A stretch of 64,000 nt of DNA from Acidobacteriota bacterium (GCA_018000455.1 JAGNJW010000010.1:93348-157347); one strand, 5' to 3'; counted from the stretch's first letter, positions 9,267 to 18,580 are shown. Notes: generated by a model not told the origin, from the letters alone. Numbers and translations: made by a program.

Positions 9267-10440
9267 TTGCGGCAGCCTCGTCGGCCGCCTCGCGGTCTTC
9301 GCCCACCGCGTCCCACGGCAGGCGCGTGAAGAGCCGTCGCCCTGCCCATTCCTGAATCACGACCTGCGGACGCTCCTGCCGCACCGTCGACGGCATCACG
9401 TCGTACTCCCACAGGAACACGGCGCGCGAGAAGTGCTCGGCCAGAAACGGCACGAGCGCCGAGCCGAACGAGTCGCGGTAGACCAGCGCCCGCGGCAGGG
9501 CGGGATCGTCGACCACCGTCACCAGGCGTGCGGTGGCGAAGCCCGGATCGGTATGCGCCGGTTCGACGACGCGGGCGACGCGCGGGCGACGCGGCACGAG
9601 CGCGAGATCGGTCTCGGTGGTCAGGCGCGTGAGGCCGGCCATCTCGGCCAGATCCATGCCCGGGACGTCACGGGGCACGAGGCGGAACGCGGCGTCAGGC
9701 TCGGCGACCGGCACGGCGGGCACCTGCGCACGAACGGCCGCGATGATCTGCCGGTAGGCGGCCGCGGCGCCCGGATCGTTCCAGTGGGTATCGGTGCGGT
9801 GATAGGTCCGTCCCTCGGCCTTGGCCTCGACGAGCGTCTGGCGCAAATCGACGACCGGCACCGTGGTGCGCGCGCGGAGCATACCGACGAGCTGGTCGGC
9901 GCGGGAGACGCGGTCGGCGTCGAGGCGCATCGACAGCGGCAGGAACTCCGGATAGATCGTGTGCTTGTCGGGCGCCAGCACGAACACGTAGGCGATGCCC
10001 TGCGCCGCCAGCCAGTCGGCCGTGCGCTGCAGCGTCGTGCCCCACTCGTCGAGTTCGACGGCCGTGAACGGCGTCGCCCGAGTGGCGTCTTCGATGGCGC
10101 CGTCGTCGGCGTAGAACCACCAGCCGTCGCGTCCGCGCAACACGGTGGTCAACGGCGACACCCCGAACAGCGTGTAGCGCAGCGCCGCCTGCCAGCGGAC
10201 CAGCCGCGGCCGGAAGGCGAAGCGGGTTGCGAAGTGGCGGGAGAAATCCGCCAGGCCGGCGACGGGTGCAGCCGCAGCCGGGGCATCGCGCGCCACCTCG
10301 GAATCGAGGCCCAGCAGCGTGCCGGCGCCGGGCGCCACGAGCGCCAACGCGACGCACACGACGAGCAGCCGCTCGGCCCACGGCGACAAACGCCACTCGG
10401 GGGCACGCGGGGCGGCGGAGGGCGGCGACAGGCGCGTCAT
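9238..10440 (-). CDS. AlgJ/AlgX-like SGNH-type protein of polysaccharide O-acetylation
   Basis: The protein has 400 residues, with an N-terminal membrane anchor (about residues 22-44). 'YVFVLAPDKHTIYPEFLP', 'RTDTHWNDPGA' and 'YRDSFGSALVPFLAEHF' are the hallmarks of AlgJ/AlgX-type proteins: Asp-His of D-T-H-W and Ser of D-S-F-G form the SGNH-like triad. These periplasmic enzymes take acyl groups delivered by an MBOAT partner and put them on an exported polysaccharide. The MBOAT gene lies directly upstream with a one-base overlap (TGATG), supporting the pairing. The 3' end overlaps the convergent methyltransferase gene by 29 bp. Confidence 0.85.
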   Translation of the reverse strand: MTRLSPPSAAPRAPEWRLSPWAERLLVVCVALALVAPGAGTLLGLDSEVARDAPAAAAPVAGLADFSRHFATRFAFRPRLVRWQAALRYTLFGVSPLTTVLRGRDGWWFYADDGAIEDATRATPFTAVELDEWGTTLQRTADWLAAQGIAYVFVLAPDKHTIYPEFLPLSMRLDADRVSRADQLVGMLRARTTVPVVDLRQTLVEAKAEGRTYHRTDTHWNDPGAAAAYRQIIAAVRAQVPAVPVAEPDAAFRLVPRDVPGMDLAEMAGLTRLTTETDLALVPRRPRVARVVEPAHTDPGFATARLVTVVDDPALPRALVYRDSFGSALVPFLAEHFSRAVFLWEYDVMPSTVRQERPQVVIQEWAGRRLFTRLPWDAVGEDREAADEAAAISSSRAARR

Positions 10441-11954
10441 CAGAACCTGAAGTAGATGAACGGACTGTAGGTGCCGGCGGCGCTGAGCAGGAGCGAAGCC
10501 GAGAGCAGCACGACCAGGGCCGCCACGACGCCCGCCGAGGCAAGCGGATTGAACCGGGCGGCGATGACGCCGACGGCGGGGGTGCCAGCAAGCCGCTCGA
10601 CCAGCGCCGGGGCGAGCGGGCCGGACCCGATGAGACCGGCCGCGAGTGCCAGCACGACCTCGGGCGTGAGGTACCACGCGACCGACCACGTCGTCGGCGC
10701 TCCCGCCCCACCCCCGGCCATCGCGCCGAGCATGCCGAGCGCGGCGGTGAGGGAGTCGGCGCGGAAGAGCACCCACGCCACCATCACGACGAGCAGCGTG
10801 TAGGCGCGCGCGAGCGATCGCCCGGCGATGGAGGATGCGCGCGACCCGGCCGCCGACGACGGGGCGAGGCCCCGTACGGTTCTGTGAGCGGCCTGGCCCC
10901 GCGCGGCAGAGGCTGCCACCAGACGCTCGGCGACGAGGAAGGCCCCGTGGAAGAGGCCCCACACGACGAACGTCCAGTTGGCGCCGTGCCAGAGGCCGCA
11001 CAGCGCGAAGACGGTGACGAGGTTCAGGTAGGTGCGCGCCGGCGTGCCGCGACTGCCGCCGAGCGGTACGTAGAGATAGTCGCGGAACCACGTCGAGAGC
11101 GAGATGTGCCAGCGGCGCCAGAAGTCCTGCACCGAGGTGGCGGCGTAGGGGTGGCGGAAGTTCTCGGGGAAGCGGAACCCGAACATCCGTCCAAGGCCGA
11201 TGGCCATGTCGGAGTAGCCGGAGAAGTCGAAATAGATCTGGATCGTGTAGCAGATGACGGCGAGCCAGGCGAGCCCCGCCGTCAGTTCCGCCGTCGGCAG
11301 CGCGAAGATCCGATCGGCCGGCCCGGCGACGACGTTGGCAACGAGCATCTTCTTGGCCAGGCCCAGAATGAAGCGGCGCATGCCTATGGCGATGTCGCCG
11401 AGGCCGACCCGGCGTGAGGTGAGCTGTGCCGCGATGTCGTGGTATCGGATGATCGGACCGGCAATGAGCTGCGGAAAGAGCAGCAGGTAGAGCGCCGCGG
11501 CGATCGGGCCCTTCTGCGCGACGGCCGCCCCACGCGCCACGTCGACCACGTAGGAGATGGCGTGGAACGTGAAAAATGAGATGCCGATCGGCAGCACGAC
11601 CGCCGGCACGGCGAACGGCCCCACACCGAGCGCCGCCGCGATCGCGTTCAGGTTCGCGCCGAGGAAGCTCGTGTACTTGAACACCGCGAGTACGGCGATG
11701 TTCGCCGCGACGGTGGCCGTGAGCAGCCGCGCTGCGGCCGGACGCCCGCGGGCACGGTCGATGGCCAGCGCCGCCCCGTAGTTGACCGCAATCGACACGA
11801 GAATGAGGCCCGTGAAGGCGCCCGCACCCGATGCGTAGAAGACGATGCTCGCCACGACGAGCCAGGCGTTCCTGAACGGCGTCCAGGCGACCAGATGCAG
11901 GAGCAGCACCACGGGCAGGAAGACGAAGAGGAACGTGGGCTCGGTGAAGAGCAC
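10440..11954 (-). CDS. AlgI-like MBOAT membrane O-acyltransferase
   Basis: This is a 504-residue polytopic membrane protein, the usual AlgI length. It starts 'MLFTEPTFLFVFLPVVLL' and contains 'GISFFTFHAISYVVDV', 'SVQDFWRRWHISLSTWFRD' and 'FALCGLWHGANWTF', whose His is the MBOAT catalytic residue. The family moves acetyl groups from a cytosolic donor across the inner membrane for O-acetylation of alginate, cellulose, peptidoglycan or other glycans. It sits between the AlgJ/X-like gene and an LTA-synthase-like gene, four bases from the latter, so one transcript from the right is likely. Confidence 0.9.
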   Translation of the reverse strand: MLFTEPTFLFVFLPVVLLLHLVAWTPFRNAWLVVASIVFYASGAGAFTGLILVSIAVNYGAALAIDRARGRPAAARLLTATVAANIAVLAVFKYTSFLGANLNAIAAALGVGPFAVPAVVLPIGISFFTFHAISYVVDVARGAAVAQKGPIAAALYLLLFPQLIAGPIIRYHDIAAQLTSRRVGLGDIAIGMRRFILGLAKKMLVANVVAGPADRIFALPTAELTAGLAWLAVICYTIQIYFDFSGYSDMAIGLGRMFGFRFPENFRHPYAATSVQDFWRRWHISLSTWFRDYLYVPLGGSRGTPARTYLNLVTVFALCGLWHGANWTFVVWGLFHGAFLVAERLVAASAARGQAAHRTVRGLAPSSAAGSRASSIAGRSLARAYTLLVVMVAWVLFRADSLTAALGMLGAMAGGGAGAPTTWSVAWYLTPEVVLALAAGLIGSGPLAPALVERLAGTPAVGVIAARFNPLASAGVVAALVVLLSASLLLSAAGTYSPFIYFRF

Positions 11955-11958
11955 GGTG

Positions 11959-13590
11959 TCAACGGCTGCCGAAGGTGTCGAGCAGGCGCGGCAGGGCCTC
12001 GTGCAGGCGGGAGGTGAGCGGCAACTCCGGCCGGAGGCCCGGACGGAAGCCGTGCGCTTCGAGCGCGGCGAGCACGGCCGGCCGCGATGTGATGACGTGC
12101 ATCGGCACGTGCCAGGGTGCGCCCTCGCCGCTCACGAGGGCCGGCGGCTGATGATCGCCGACCAGGATGAGCACGAAATCGCGATCGGCGCGCAGCCGCA
12201 GGTAGCCGCCAAACGTCTGGTAGGCGTAGGTCAACGCCCGCACGTAGCCGGGGCCGAGGTCGAGCCAGTCGGCGGGAATTGCCCACGCCGCATCGAGTTC
12301 CGCCCGATCGTGCGAGTCGGGAGTGAGCACGCGCGCCCAGTCGGGCTGGTACGGAGGGGCCGGCGTGAAAGGCGTATGGGTACTGATGGTTGGAAACACG
12401 GCGAAGACGGGCTGGCGACCGCCCGGGGCCAGTTCGAGGGCGTCGAGGCGCGCCAGGGCGAACTGGTCGGTGATGTCCCACCATCCGAACGACGGCCCCC
12501 GATAGGCCAGCGCGTCGGCGTCGTAGACCTTGTCAAAGCCGTAGAAGGCCCCTTCCCGCCAGCGTCCGCGAATGCCGGGCATGATCGCCACGGTGCGATA
12601 GCCGTGCCGCGCGAAGGCCGTCACCATGGTGTCGCGCCGCTGCCCCATGAGACGCAGATTGGTGGCGCCGTCGCGCACTTCGGTGCCCGAGAGCAGGCTG
12701 ATGTGCGCCAGCCACGACTCACCGCCGAAGGTCGGCGAGTCGAGGTAGGTGGAGACCACCGACCGGCCCGTCGCGCCAATGGCGTCGTCGAGCTGCTGCC
12801 GCACCGGCCCGAGTGCCTTGGCGAAGGCCGGACGCTCCCAGCTCACGGCGCCGTACGACTCGACGAAGAGAAGCAGCACGTCGGCACCCAAAACGCGCTC
12901 GAGCGTGGACTCGACGATGGGCGCCGGCCCGAGCGCGCGGACCCCGGCGCCGCCCATCTCGATGGCGTATTGACGCGCCTGCGCCGCCCACACGACGGTG
13001 ACGGGGGTGGCGATGCCCGGCCACTGCGGCACCTGGTCCGGATCGACCCGCTGCACCGCCCCCCACCCGGCCGCGACGAGGGCCAGCGCCACGACCACGC
13101 GGCGGATCGTCTGGTCGGCGGTGCCGTCGATGAGCCGCGCGAATGCCCAGCGCAGCGGCAGGTAGAGCAGGGTCGGCACCAGGACGAGGCCGGCAAGGGC
13201 GGCCACCAGCACCCGCGGGGTGGCCACCGCCGCCAGCATCGCCCCCACCGCCGGCAGATGCGGCATGTCCCAGTAGAGGTTGATGGGACGCCCCCACAGC
13301 GACCGGGCGGTCACATCGGCATAGCGTCCGATCGTCAGCGCCACCCAGAGCGCCGCCAGCGCCCGCGCCACGCCGGTTGTTCTCGGCCGCACCCAGGGCT
13401 CCAGCAGCGCGAGCAGGACGGCGGTCGCGAGCACTTCGAGCGAGAGATCGCCGCTCAGCCGGACGAACGGCGTCGGCCAGATGTTGACGATGGTGAGCGA
13501 CGCGTTGAGCAGCGCCAGGGCGAGCGCGACGAGGGCCCATCTGGCCACGGGTGGGAAGGTCGGCACGGTCGAGGACGCGGCGCCGGCCAC
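11959..13590 (-). CDS. LTA-synthase-like membrane sulfatase/phosphotransferase
   Basis: GTG at 13590 is the likely start (543 residues). About five membrane segments fill residues 15-225, followed by an extracytoplasmic alkaline-phosphatase-fold domain. 'VLLLFVESYGAVSWE' supplies the metal-binding Glu, 'DSPTFGGESWLAHISLLSG' the Thr/Ser nucleophile region, 'TISTHTPF' and 'LVGDHQPP' the later metal ligands. Relatives transfer glycerol phosphate (LtaS), phosphoglycerol (OpgB) or phosphoethanolamine from lipids onto polymers. In this operon, upstream of O-acetylation genes, it probably decorates an envelope glycan; the transferred group cannot be read from sequence. Confidence 0.8.
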   Translation of the reverse strand: MAGAASSTVPTFPPVARWALVALALALLNASLTIVNIWPTPFVRLSGDLSLEVLATAVLLALLEPWVRPRTTGVARALAALWVALTIGRYADVTARSLWGRPINLYWDMPHLPAVGAMLAAVATPRVLVAALAGLVLVPTLLYLPLRWAFARLIDGTADQTIRRVVVALALVAAGWGAVQRVDPDQVPQWPGIATPVTVVWAAQARQYAIEMGGAGVRALGPAPIVESTLERVLGADVLLLFVESYGAVSWERPAFAKALGPVRQQLDDAIGATGRSVVSTYLDSPTFGGESWLAHISLLSGTEVRDGATNLRLMGQRRDTMVTAFARHGYRTVAIMPGIRGRWREGAFYGFDKVYDADALAYRGPSFGWWDITDQFALARLDALELAPGGRQPVFAVFPTISTHTPFTPAPPYQPDWARVLTPDSHDRAELDAAWAIPADWLDLGPGYVRALTYAYQTFGGYLRLRADRDFVLILVGDHQPPALVSGEGAPWHVPMHVITSRPAVLAALEAHGFRPGLRPELPLTSRLHEALPRLLDTFGSR

Positions 13591-13753
13591 TGCTCAGCCC
13601 GGCACCACGTCTCAGGATACTGGCAATCGCTCGCCGACGGCGCATGGGGAGCGCCGGGCGGGGCGCTCGTCACCGAACAGACACCGGCTGGCCCGGCGAG
13701 AAGGAGCGAACCGAGGCCCGGGCCACGGCGCCGCCGCGGCCCGAGGCTCCATA

Positions 13754-16117
13754 TCAGAACCGATACAGCAGGCGTGCGAACACACGGCTGCCTTCATAGG
13801 GGCGATTGCCGTAGCCCGTCATCAGCCCGCCCAGCCAGTCGATACGCGGCAGGCCGGTCGCGGTGGTGAAGCCCTGCGGACCATTCGAATCGATGGTGGC
13901 AAAATCGGTGACGTCGAGCTTGTCGAACCAGTAGCCGATGCCGACGCCGACTTTGGGCGTGAAGAAGTACTTCACGTCGGCCGTGAAGCGGTTCCACTGG
14001 TTGACCACGTTGGGCAGCACGATGAAGCTGTTTGCGGTCTGCAGCGCCGCGATGCGCGGACCGCCGTAGTCGAAGGCGTTGTCCGAGTCGTTGCGCTCGT
14101 AGCTGAGGTGCACGTCGGCCTTGGCGTTGGCCACGCCCGTGAAATCGAGATAGGCCATGAAGGTCTTGACGACTTCGTTGTTGTCGAGCGTCCAGTCCCT
14201 GGCCGGATCCGTCCAGCTCGGGTCGGGCGGCGGGTTGGCGTTGCGCGACTTCTGCAACGCATCGAACGTGTCGTAACCGTAGCTGGCGCCGAAGTGCACC
14301 AAGTCGTTCGGGTTGATGTCGACACCCGCCACGACGGCGTTCATGTCCTGGCTCAGCAGGCCGAACTGATCGCGGCCGATCGGGATCGAGTTGTCGGCCA
14401 GGAACGTGTCGCGGGTGGTCGCCAGTTGCAGGAACACTCCCACCGCACTCACGGGATTGGCACTGAAGACCAGCGCGGCGCGCGTGCGATCGCGGTCGGC
14501 CTCGTCGAAGTAGCGAAGCCCGGGCTGCGTGCCAGCGGGCCCCGTCTCGTAGTCGACGCCGCTCAGGATGTAGCCATCGCCGCGGCGGCGGGAGCTGTCG
14601 AGGGTCGCCCGCACCGTGATCTTCTGGTAGAGGTTGGCGTCGTAGGCCAGGCGCAGCACATGGTCGGAGACCTGGCTGAACCCGCGGCCTTCACGGTCGA
14701 ACATCTCGTTGGCGTAGCCGACACGGAACGACCCGAACTCATGCAGGCCGAACGTGGCATTGGCGTCGAAGTTCTTCCGCACGATCTGGAAGTACTCCGA
14801 GAAGCCCTCGACGTGGTTGGTGGCCGGATCGTCGGTGAACTCCTCCGGCACGGCGTCGAAGCGCACGTACTCGCTGCCGTCGAAGTGCGGCGTGTTGTTG
14901 TCGTGCTTGTTGTAGCGGTAGCGCGCCTGCAACGTCAGGTAGCGGGTGGGCCGGCTGCTGGCATTGACCAGGGCGTTCAGGCCGTTGACTTCGGCCTGCG
15001 CGGAGGCGCGCGGCAGCGCCCGTAGACCAGGGAACGCGGCCAGCACGGTCGGGTTGTTGATGGAGCTGTTCAGCGACCACGGCAGCAGCGACTCGTTCTG
15101 CCGCATGTAGGTGAGCTGGACGTTACCGTTGACCGTGGTCTTCGGCAGCGCTTTGTACATCCCCGTGAGGCCGAACGAGTTGAGCGAGTTGCTCGGCCAC
15201 AGCGCGCTCTGCCCCAACGCCGAACCGAGGCCGTTGCTGTAGCCGCTGGCGTTGTAGGGGAAGGTGTCGGTAGCTCGAATCGGGTTGTCCCAGGTCAGCG
15301 TCTGGATGGCATTGTTGAAGAAGCTGCCCCAATAGTCGACCCGCACCATGCCCTTCTTGTTGACCCACTCGGTGCCGACTCTGACCTCGTTGTTCCGCTG
15401 ATCGATCGGGGCGGCCAACTGGTTCGAGTTGTTGAACGAGTAGGAGGCGTTCCAGGGCATCGATCCCGTGCGGCCGGTCGACTGGAAGCCAACGTTCACG
15501 TCGAACGCCGGGGTGGCGAAGTAGCCCACCCTGAGGTCGACGATCTCGCGCTTTACGGAGATGTCGTCGAAGTGGAGAGCGGTGTTGTAGATCGAGCGGT
15601 TGCCAATCGCTGCGGCGGAGGTGCTGGCGTTGCAGCTGGCTGGCCCGGAGCCGGGCGCACACGGCACGCCCACAGCCCTACCATCCTGCACCGCTCGGCG
15701 CAGCGCCGGGTCGATAGTGAACCGTCCCTGGCCCTCGTTGGTCCAGATGAGCGGCGCGTCGTAGAGGTAGTTCAGCGGAACGGAAGTGAATTCGCCGCGA
15801 AAGGACAGCTTGCCGTTGGTGAAGTCGGCGCCGTAGCGCTGGTCGCGGTAGCCGGCGTTGAAGGCCTCGGCACCGAACCGGTAGCTCTCGGTGTGCTTCT
15901 TCATCTCGAAGAGCGAGGTGGCACCAGGGCGCAGGTCGCGGTAGCGCTCGAAGCGCGCTTCATCGCCCGTGACGTCGCCACCGCGGTAACCGACGTCGAG
16001 CAGCCCCGTTGAGGGCACGGTAGCGGGTTCGGGCTTGGTCGGCGCCGACTGCGCCCGAGCCATGGAGGCGGAGGCGAGCAGCAGCGCCGCAATCGTGGTG
16101 ACAAGTCTGGTGCGCAT
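13754..16117 (-). CDS. MtrB/PioB-type outer-membrane beta-barrel
   Basis: The protein has 787 residues. The start ATG at 16117 is preceded by GGGAGG six bases away, and a signal peptide ends near 'SMARAQ'. The rest is built of alternating amphipathic strands rich in Tyr, Asn and Asp ('ESYRFGAEAFNAGYRDQRY', 'LRLAYDANLYQKITVRATL') and ends in '...RLLYRF', the aromatic C-terminus of outer-membrane barrels. Length and the neighbouring ten-haem cytochrome gene, 14 bp upstream in the same direction, fit the MtrB/PioB porin that sheathes a decahaem cytochrome through the outer membrane. The N-terminal CxxC seen in some Shewanella MtrB proteins is absent. Electron direction (metal reduction or Fe(II) oxidation) is unknown. 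Confidence 0.83.
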   Translation of the reverse strand: MRTRLVTTIAALLLASASMARAQSAPTKPEPATVPSTGLLDVGYRGGDVTGDEARFERYRDLRPGATSLFEMKKHTESYRFGAEAFNAGYRDQRYGADFTNGKLSFRGEFTSVPLNYLYDAPLIWTNEGQGRFTIDPALRRAVQDGRAVGVPCAPGSGPASCNASTSAAAIGNRSIYNTALHFDDISVKREIVDLRVGYFATPAFDVNVGFQSTGRTGSMPWNASYSFNNSNQLAAPIDQRNNEVRVGTEWVNKKGMVRVDYWGSFFNNAIQTLTWDNPIRATDTFPYNASGYSNGLGSALGQSALWPSNSLNSFGLTGMYKALPKTTVNGNVQLTYMRQNESLLPWSLNSSINNPTVLAAFPGLRALPRASAQAEVNGLNALVNASSRPTRYLTLQARYRYNKHDNNTPHFDGSEYVRFDAVPEEFTDDPATNHVEGFSEYFQIVRKNFDANATFGLHEFGSFRVGYANEMFDREGRGFSQVSDHVLRLAYDANLYQKITVRATLDSSRRRGDGYILSGVDYETGPAGTQPGLRYFDEADRDRTRAALVFSANPVSAVGVFLQLATTRDTFLADNSIPIGRDQFGLLSQDMNAVVAGVDINPNDLVHFGASYGYDTFDALQKSRNANPPPDPSWTDPARDWTLDNNEVVKTFMAYLDFTGVANAKADVHLSYERNDSDNAFDYGGPRIAALQTANSFIVLPNVVNQWNRFTADVKYFFTPKVGVGIGYWFDKLDVTDFATIDSNGPQGFTTATGLPRIDWLGGLMTGYGNRPYEGSRVFARLLYRF

Positions 16118-16131
16118 CACATGCCTCCCAA

Positions 16132-17121
16132 TCAGCGCAGGAAGAACTTGCCGTTCGGGTGATTCGAACCGTGCACCTGCTGATGGCAGCTGGCGCAGGA
16201 CTTCCCGAAGATCTTGTTGGCGTTCTGCGAGTTCTGCAGGGTGGAGCCCTCGTAAACGGTAGGAGGATGCCGCGAGGTCACGTGACACCGCTGGCAGAGG
16301 AACGGCATCTTGGCCGCCAGCATGCCGTCGTTGTTGCTGCCGTGCGAGTCGTGGCAGGTCGTGCAGCTGTCGACCACCGGTGCGTGCTCCCACAGGAACG
16401 GGCCCCGCTTCTCGGTGTGGCAGCTCGTGCAGCTCTGATCCACGGTCGTGCCGACGCGCAGGAGCTTGACGTTCACCGAGCCGTGGACGTTGTGGCACGA
16501 CGAGCACGTCATCGTGCCTTCGCGCACGGGCATGTGATTGAAGCGCTGCTGCTTGTTGGTGACCGACTGGTGGCAGGTGGCACAGGTGAGCTGCTGCGTC
16601 GTGGCGCGCATCAGGGCCGGGCCCTCGGCGGCGTGCACGCTGTGGCAGTCGGCGCACTTCAGGTTGCGGTTCTCGTGCTGGCTGCCGCTCCAGAGGGCGT
16701 GGTCGCCGCGGTTGTGACAGCTGAGGCACTGCTGATTGGCCGTGGCAGCATCGACCGTGGCGAACTGCACCGGCTTGACTGTCTCCGGATCGCTCGCGTG
16801 CGCCTCGCCAGGTCCGTGACACGACTCGCAGCCCTGCTGGGCCATCGGCGTGCGCGAATTCGCCGCGAAGCCGTGCTTGGTGGGGGCGACGTTGGCGTCG
16901 TAGCCCGTGTGACAGCCCACACAGGTCTCGGCCCCGACATAGCCCGAGGCCGGCGCCTGCTGCGCCGCGGCCGAGGCCGAGGCCGCCGTGGACGCGGCAG
17001 CCGAAAGGGTCGGCGCGACAACAGCCGCACCGGCGGATGGTTCAGACAGCGCCTTCATGCCGACGCTGGCCATCATCGTTAGGGTGGCCACCGCGACCGC
17101 CCAGTTGCCAACACGTCTCAT
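16132..17121 (-). CDS. Decahaem c-type cytochrome, MtrA/DmsE/PioA type
   Basis: The 329-residue protein has a signal peptide and then an Ala/Ser-rich spacer. Ten CxxCH haem-binding motifs follow: CVGCH, CESCH, CLSCH, CADCH, CATCH, CSSCH, CTSCH, CTTCH, CQRCH and CASCH. Number and spacing match the MtrA/DmsE family, whose members form a periplasmic wire inserted in an MtrB barrel. The barrel gene follows directly, so the two form a porin-cytochrome conduit. No MtrC/OmcA-like surface cytochrome gene occurs in the window. A GCTCC-rich leader before the start gives no strong SD. Confidence 0.92.
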   Translation of the reverse strand: MRRVGNWAVAVATLTMMASVGMKALSEPSAGAAVVAPTLSAAASTAASASAAAQQAPASGYVGAETCVGCHTGYDANVAPTKHGFAANSRTPMAQQGCESCHGPGEAHASDPETVKPVQFATVDAATANQQCLSCHNRGDHALWSGSQHENRNLKCADCHSVHAAEGPALMRATTQQLTCATCHQSVTNKQQRFNHMPVREGTMTCSSCHNVHGSVNVKLLRVGTTVDQSCTSCHTEKRGPFLWEHAPVVDSCTTCHDSHGSNNDGMLAAKMPFLCQRCHVTSRHPPTVYEGSTLQNSQNANKIFGKSCASCHQQVHGSNHPNGKFFLR

Positions 17122-17434
17122 GGTCCGCTCCTAGCCCTGCGGGCGTCCGGTCGAGCCAAGTTGACGCCGCATCCAACCGGCCGGGCTGCAATCGGGATGC
17201 CGCCAGGGTCGAGGCGTCTGGCGGCGAGCGGGCGCCTGGAACACCAGAAGGCGGGGAAACCGGTGCGGGAAATTCCCGGACCTCCGGGGGGAATGCCCGG
17301 GCGTGGACGCACTGGCTGGGACGACGCCAGCGGCCGGCCGCCGTCTCAACGGCAGGGAGACGGCGTGGGCGACGAGGGCTCGACGCGCGAGCCGCGGTGG
17401 AACGCGGCTCGCGGAGTCGAGTGCCAACGGCTGC
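17122..17434. other. Intergenic region upstream of the cytochrome-barrel operon
   Basis: These 313 bp hold no convincing gene. They contain the presumed promoter of the cytochrome operon (leftward), a small palindrome CGGGAA-A-TTCCCG at 17266-17278 that could be an operator, an inverted repeat CCGTCTC/GAGACGG (17341-17363) and a strong hairpin at 17387-17412 that probably ends the NHL-protein transcript. Confidence 0.4.
17387..17412 (-). terminator. Hairpin terminator after the NHL-repeat gene
   Basis: A perfect 10-bp stem GCGAGCCGCG/CGCGGCTCGC with a 6-nt loop lies 22 bp past the stop of the NHL gene. There is no U tract, so an intrinsic terminator is likely but not certain; it could also protect the mRNA end. 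Confidence 0.5.
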
Positions 17435-18580
17435 CTAGCGCTTGAGACGCGGGATGAACTTGGTGAGCCCCTGGATGGGGCCCACCTCGCCGGCGTAGAC
17501 GTTGCCCTGGCGGTCGACGGTGACGCCCTCGCCCATCGACCCGTAGCCGCCCATGCCCGAGGCCTGCTTCGACACGTGCTCGGGCACGAAATACCACACC
17601 TCGCCGGTACGCGCGCTGCCAACGCGCAGCCCCTTGCGCCAGCCCGGGTTGTAGTTATCGTCCGACTCCGAATCGATCGCGTAGAGCGTGTCGTCGGCCG
17701 CGATGTGCAGCCCGCTGATACGGCTGAACTGATACCAGGTGTCGAGGTGCTTGCCCTCTTGATCGAAGATCTGAATCCGGCGGTTGCCGCGGTCGGCCAC
17801 GAACAGGCGGCCCTTCGAGTCGAAGGCCAACGCGTGGGCCCCACGGAACTGTCCCGGGCCGTAGCCGTAGGTGCCGAAGCTCTTGACGAACTTGCCGTCG
17901 GCCGTGAACTTCGAGATGCGGCCGATGCCGGTGGTGGCGTTCTCGTCGAGATACTGGTCGTTGTGCGCCTCGGCCACGAAGATGCTGCCGTCGGCGGCAA
18001 TGGCCACGTCGTTCGGCTCGGTGAACGCCTGTGGCGGATTGCCGGGCGTGCCGGGCGTGCCGAGTGTGAGCAGGAGCTTGCCCTGCGGGCTGAACTTCAG
18101 CACGGCGTGGCCCTTCCCCGCCGCGTTCGGGAACTTCGTCAGTTCCGCGGGCGTGGCCGAACGCGCATCGACGACCCACACGTTGCCCTGTTTGTCGACG
18201 TCGATGCCGTGGGGCCACATGATGAGACCGGCGCCGAAGCTCGCGACGACCTTCCCAGAGGCATCGAGCTTCACGATCGGATTGACGTCCGATCCGGCAC
18301 ACGAGTTCGTGCCGCAGCGGTCGCCGGCCCAGATGGACGTGCCATCGATGTCGACGGCGACGGCGCTCACCGAGCCCCACTTGCGCCCATCGGGCAGCGT
18401 GCCGAAGTTGCGCACCGTCTCGTAGGGGTTGGGCAGGTTATTGACGGGGGTGACCTTGGCGTGCTCGGGCGGCGCCGAGGCACCGCGGGGTGCGGCCTGC
18501 TGGGCGGCGACGTGTACGGCGCCGGCGGTGAGCGCGGCGGCGCACAGCGAGAGAACGAACCTGACGGCGGGCTGCGGCAT
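17435..18580 (-). CDS. Exported NHL-repeat beta-propeller protein
   Basis: With the ATG at 18580 the protein has 381 residues and a clean signal peptide ending at 'AGAVHVAAQQ'; GAGGAG lies about 10 bases upstream. In-frame ATGs at 18604 and 18625 would place extra charged residues before the signal. NHL blades are plain: 'IDVDKQGNVWVVD', 'DVAIAADGSIFVAEAHN', 'ALAFDSKGRLFVADRGNRR', 'GVTVDRQGNVYAGEVGP'. The family resembles peptidyl-hydroxyglycine alpha-amidating lyase propellers, but most bacterial members have unknown substrates. It lies 0.3 kb upstream of the MtrAB genes in the same orientation. A decayed relative occurs at 33.8-34.1 kb. Confidence 0.75.
   Translation of the reverse strand: MPQPAVRFVLSLCAAALTAGAVHVAAQQAAPRGASAPPEHAKVTPVNNLPNPYETVRNFGTLPDGRKWGSVSAVAVDIDGTSIWAGDRCGTNSCAGSDVNPIVKLDASGKVVASFGAGLIMWPHGIDVDKQGNVWVVDARSATPAELTKFPNAAGKGHAVLKFSPQGKLLLTLGTPGTPGNPPQAFTEPNDVAIAADGSIFVAEAHNDQYLDENATTGIGRISKFTADGKFVKSFGTYGYGPGQFRGAHALAFDSKGRLFVADRGNRRIQIFDQEGKHLDTWYQFSRISGLHIAADDTLYAIDSESDDNYNPGWRKGLRVGSARTGEVWYFVPEHVSKQASGMGGYGSMGEGVTVDRQGNVYAGEVGPIQGLTKFIPRLKR

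Noticed and set aside
11845..13869. 674-codon plus-strand open frame across the LTA-synthase-like gene
   Set aside because: Composition is Arg/Gly/His-rich without motifs; the opposite strand encodes a membrane enzyme with catalytic residues.
16132..17121. Cytochrome as a nitrite-reductase-type (NrfA/NrfB) protein
   Set aside because: Ten evenly spaced CxxCH motifs in about 250 residues, no CxxCK, and a barrel gene next door fit MtrA/DmsE better.
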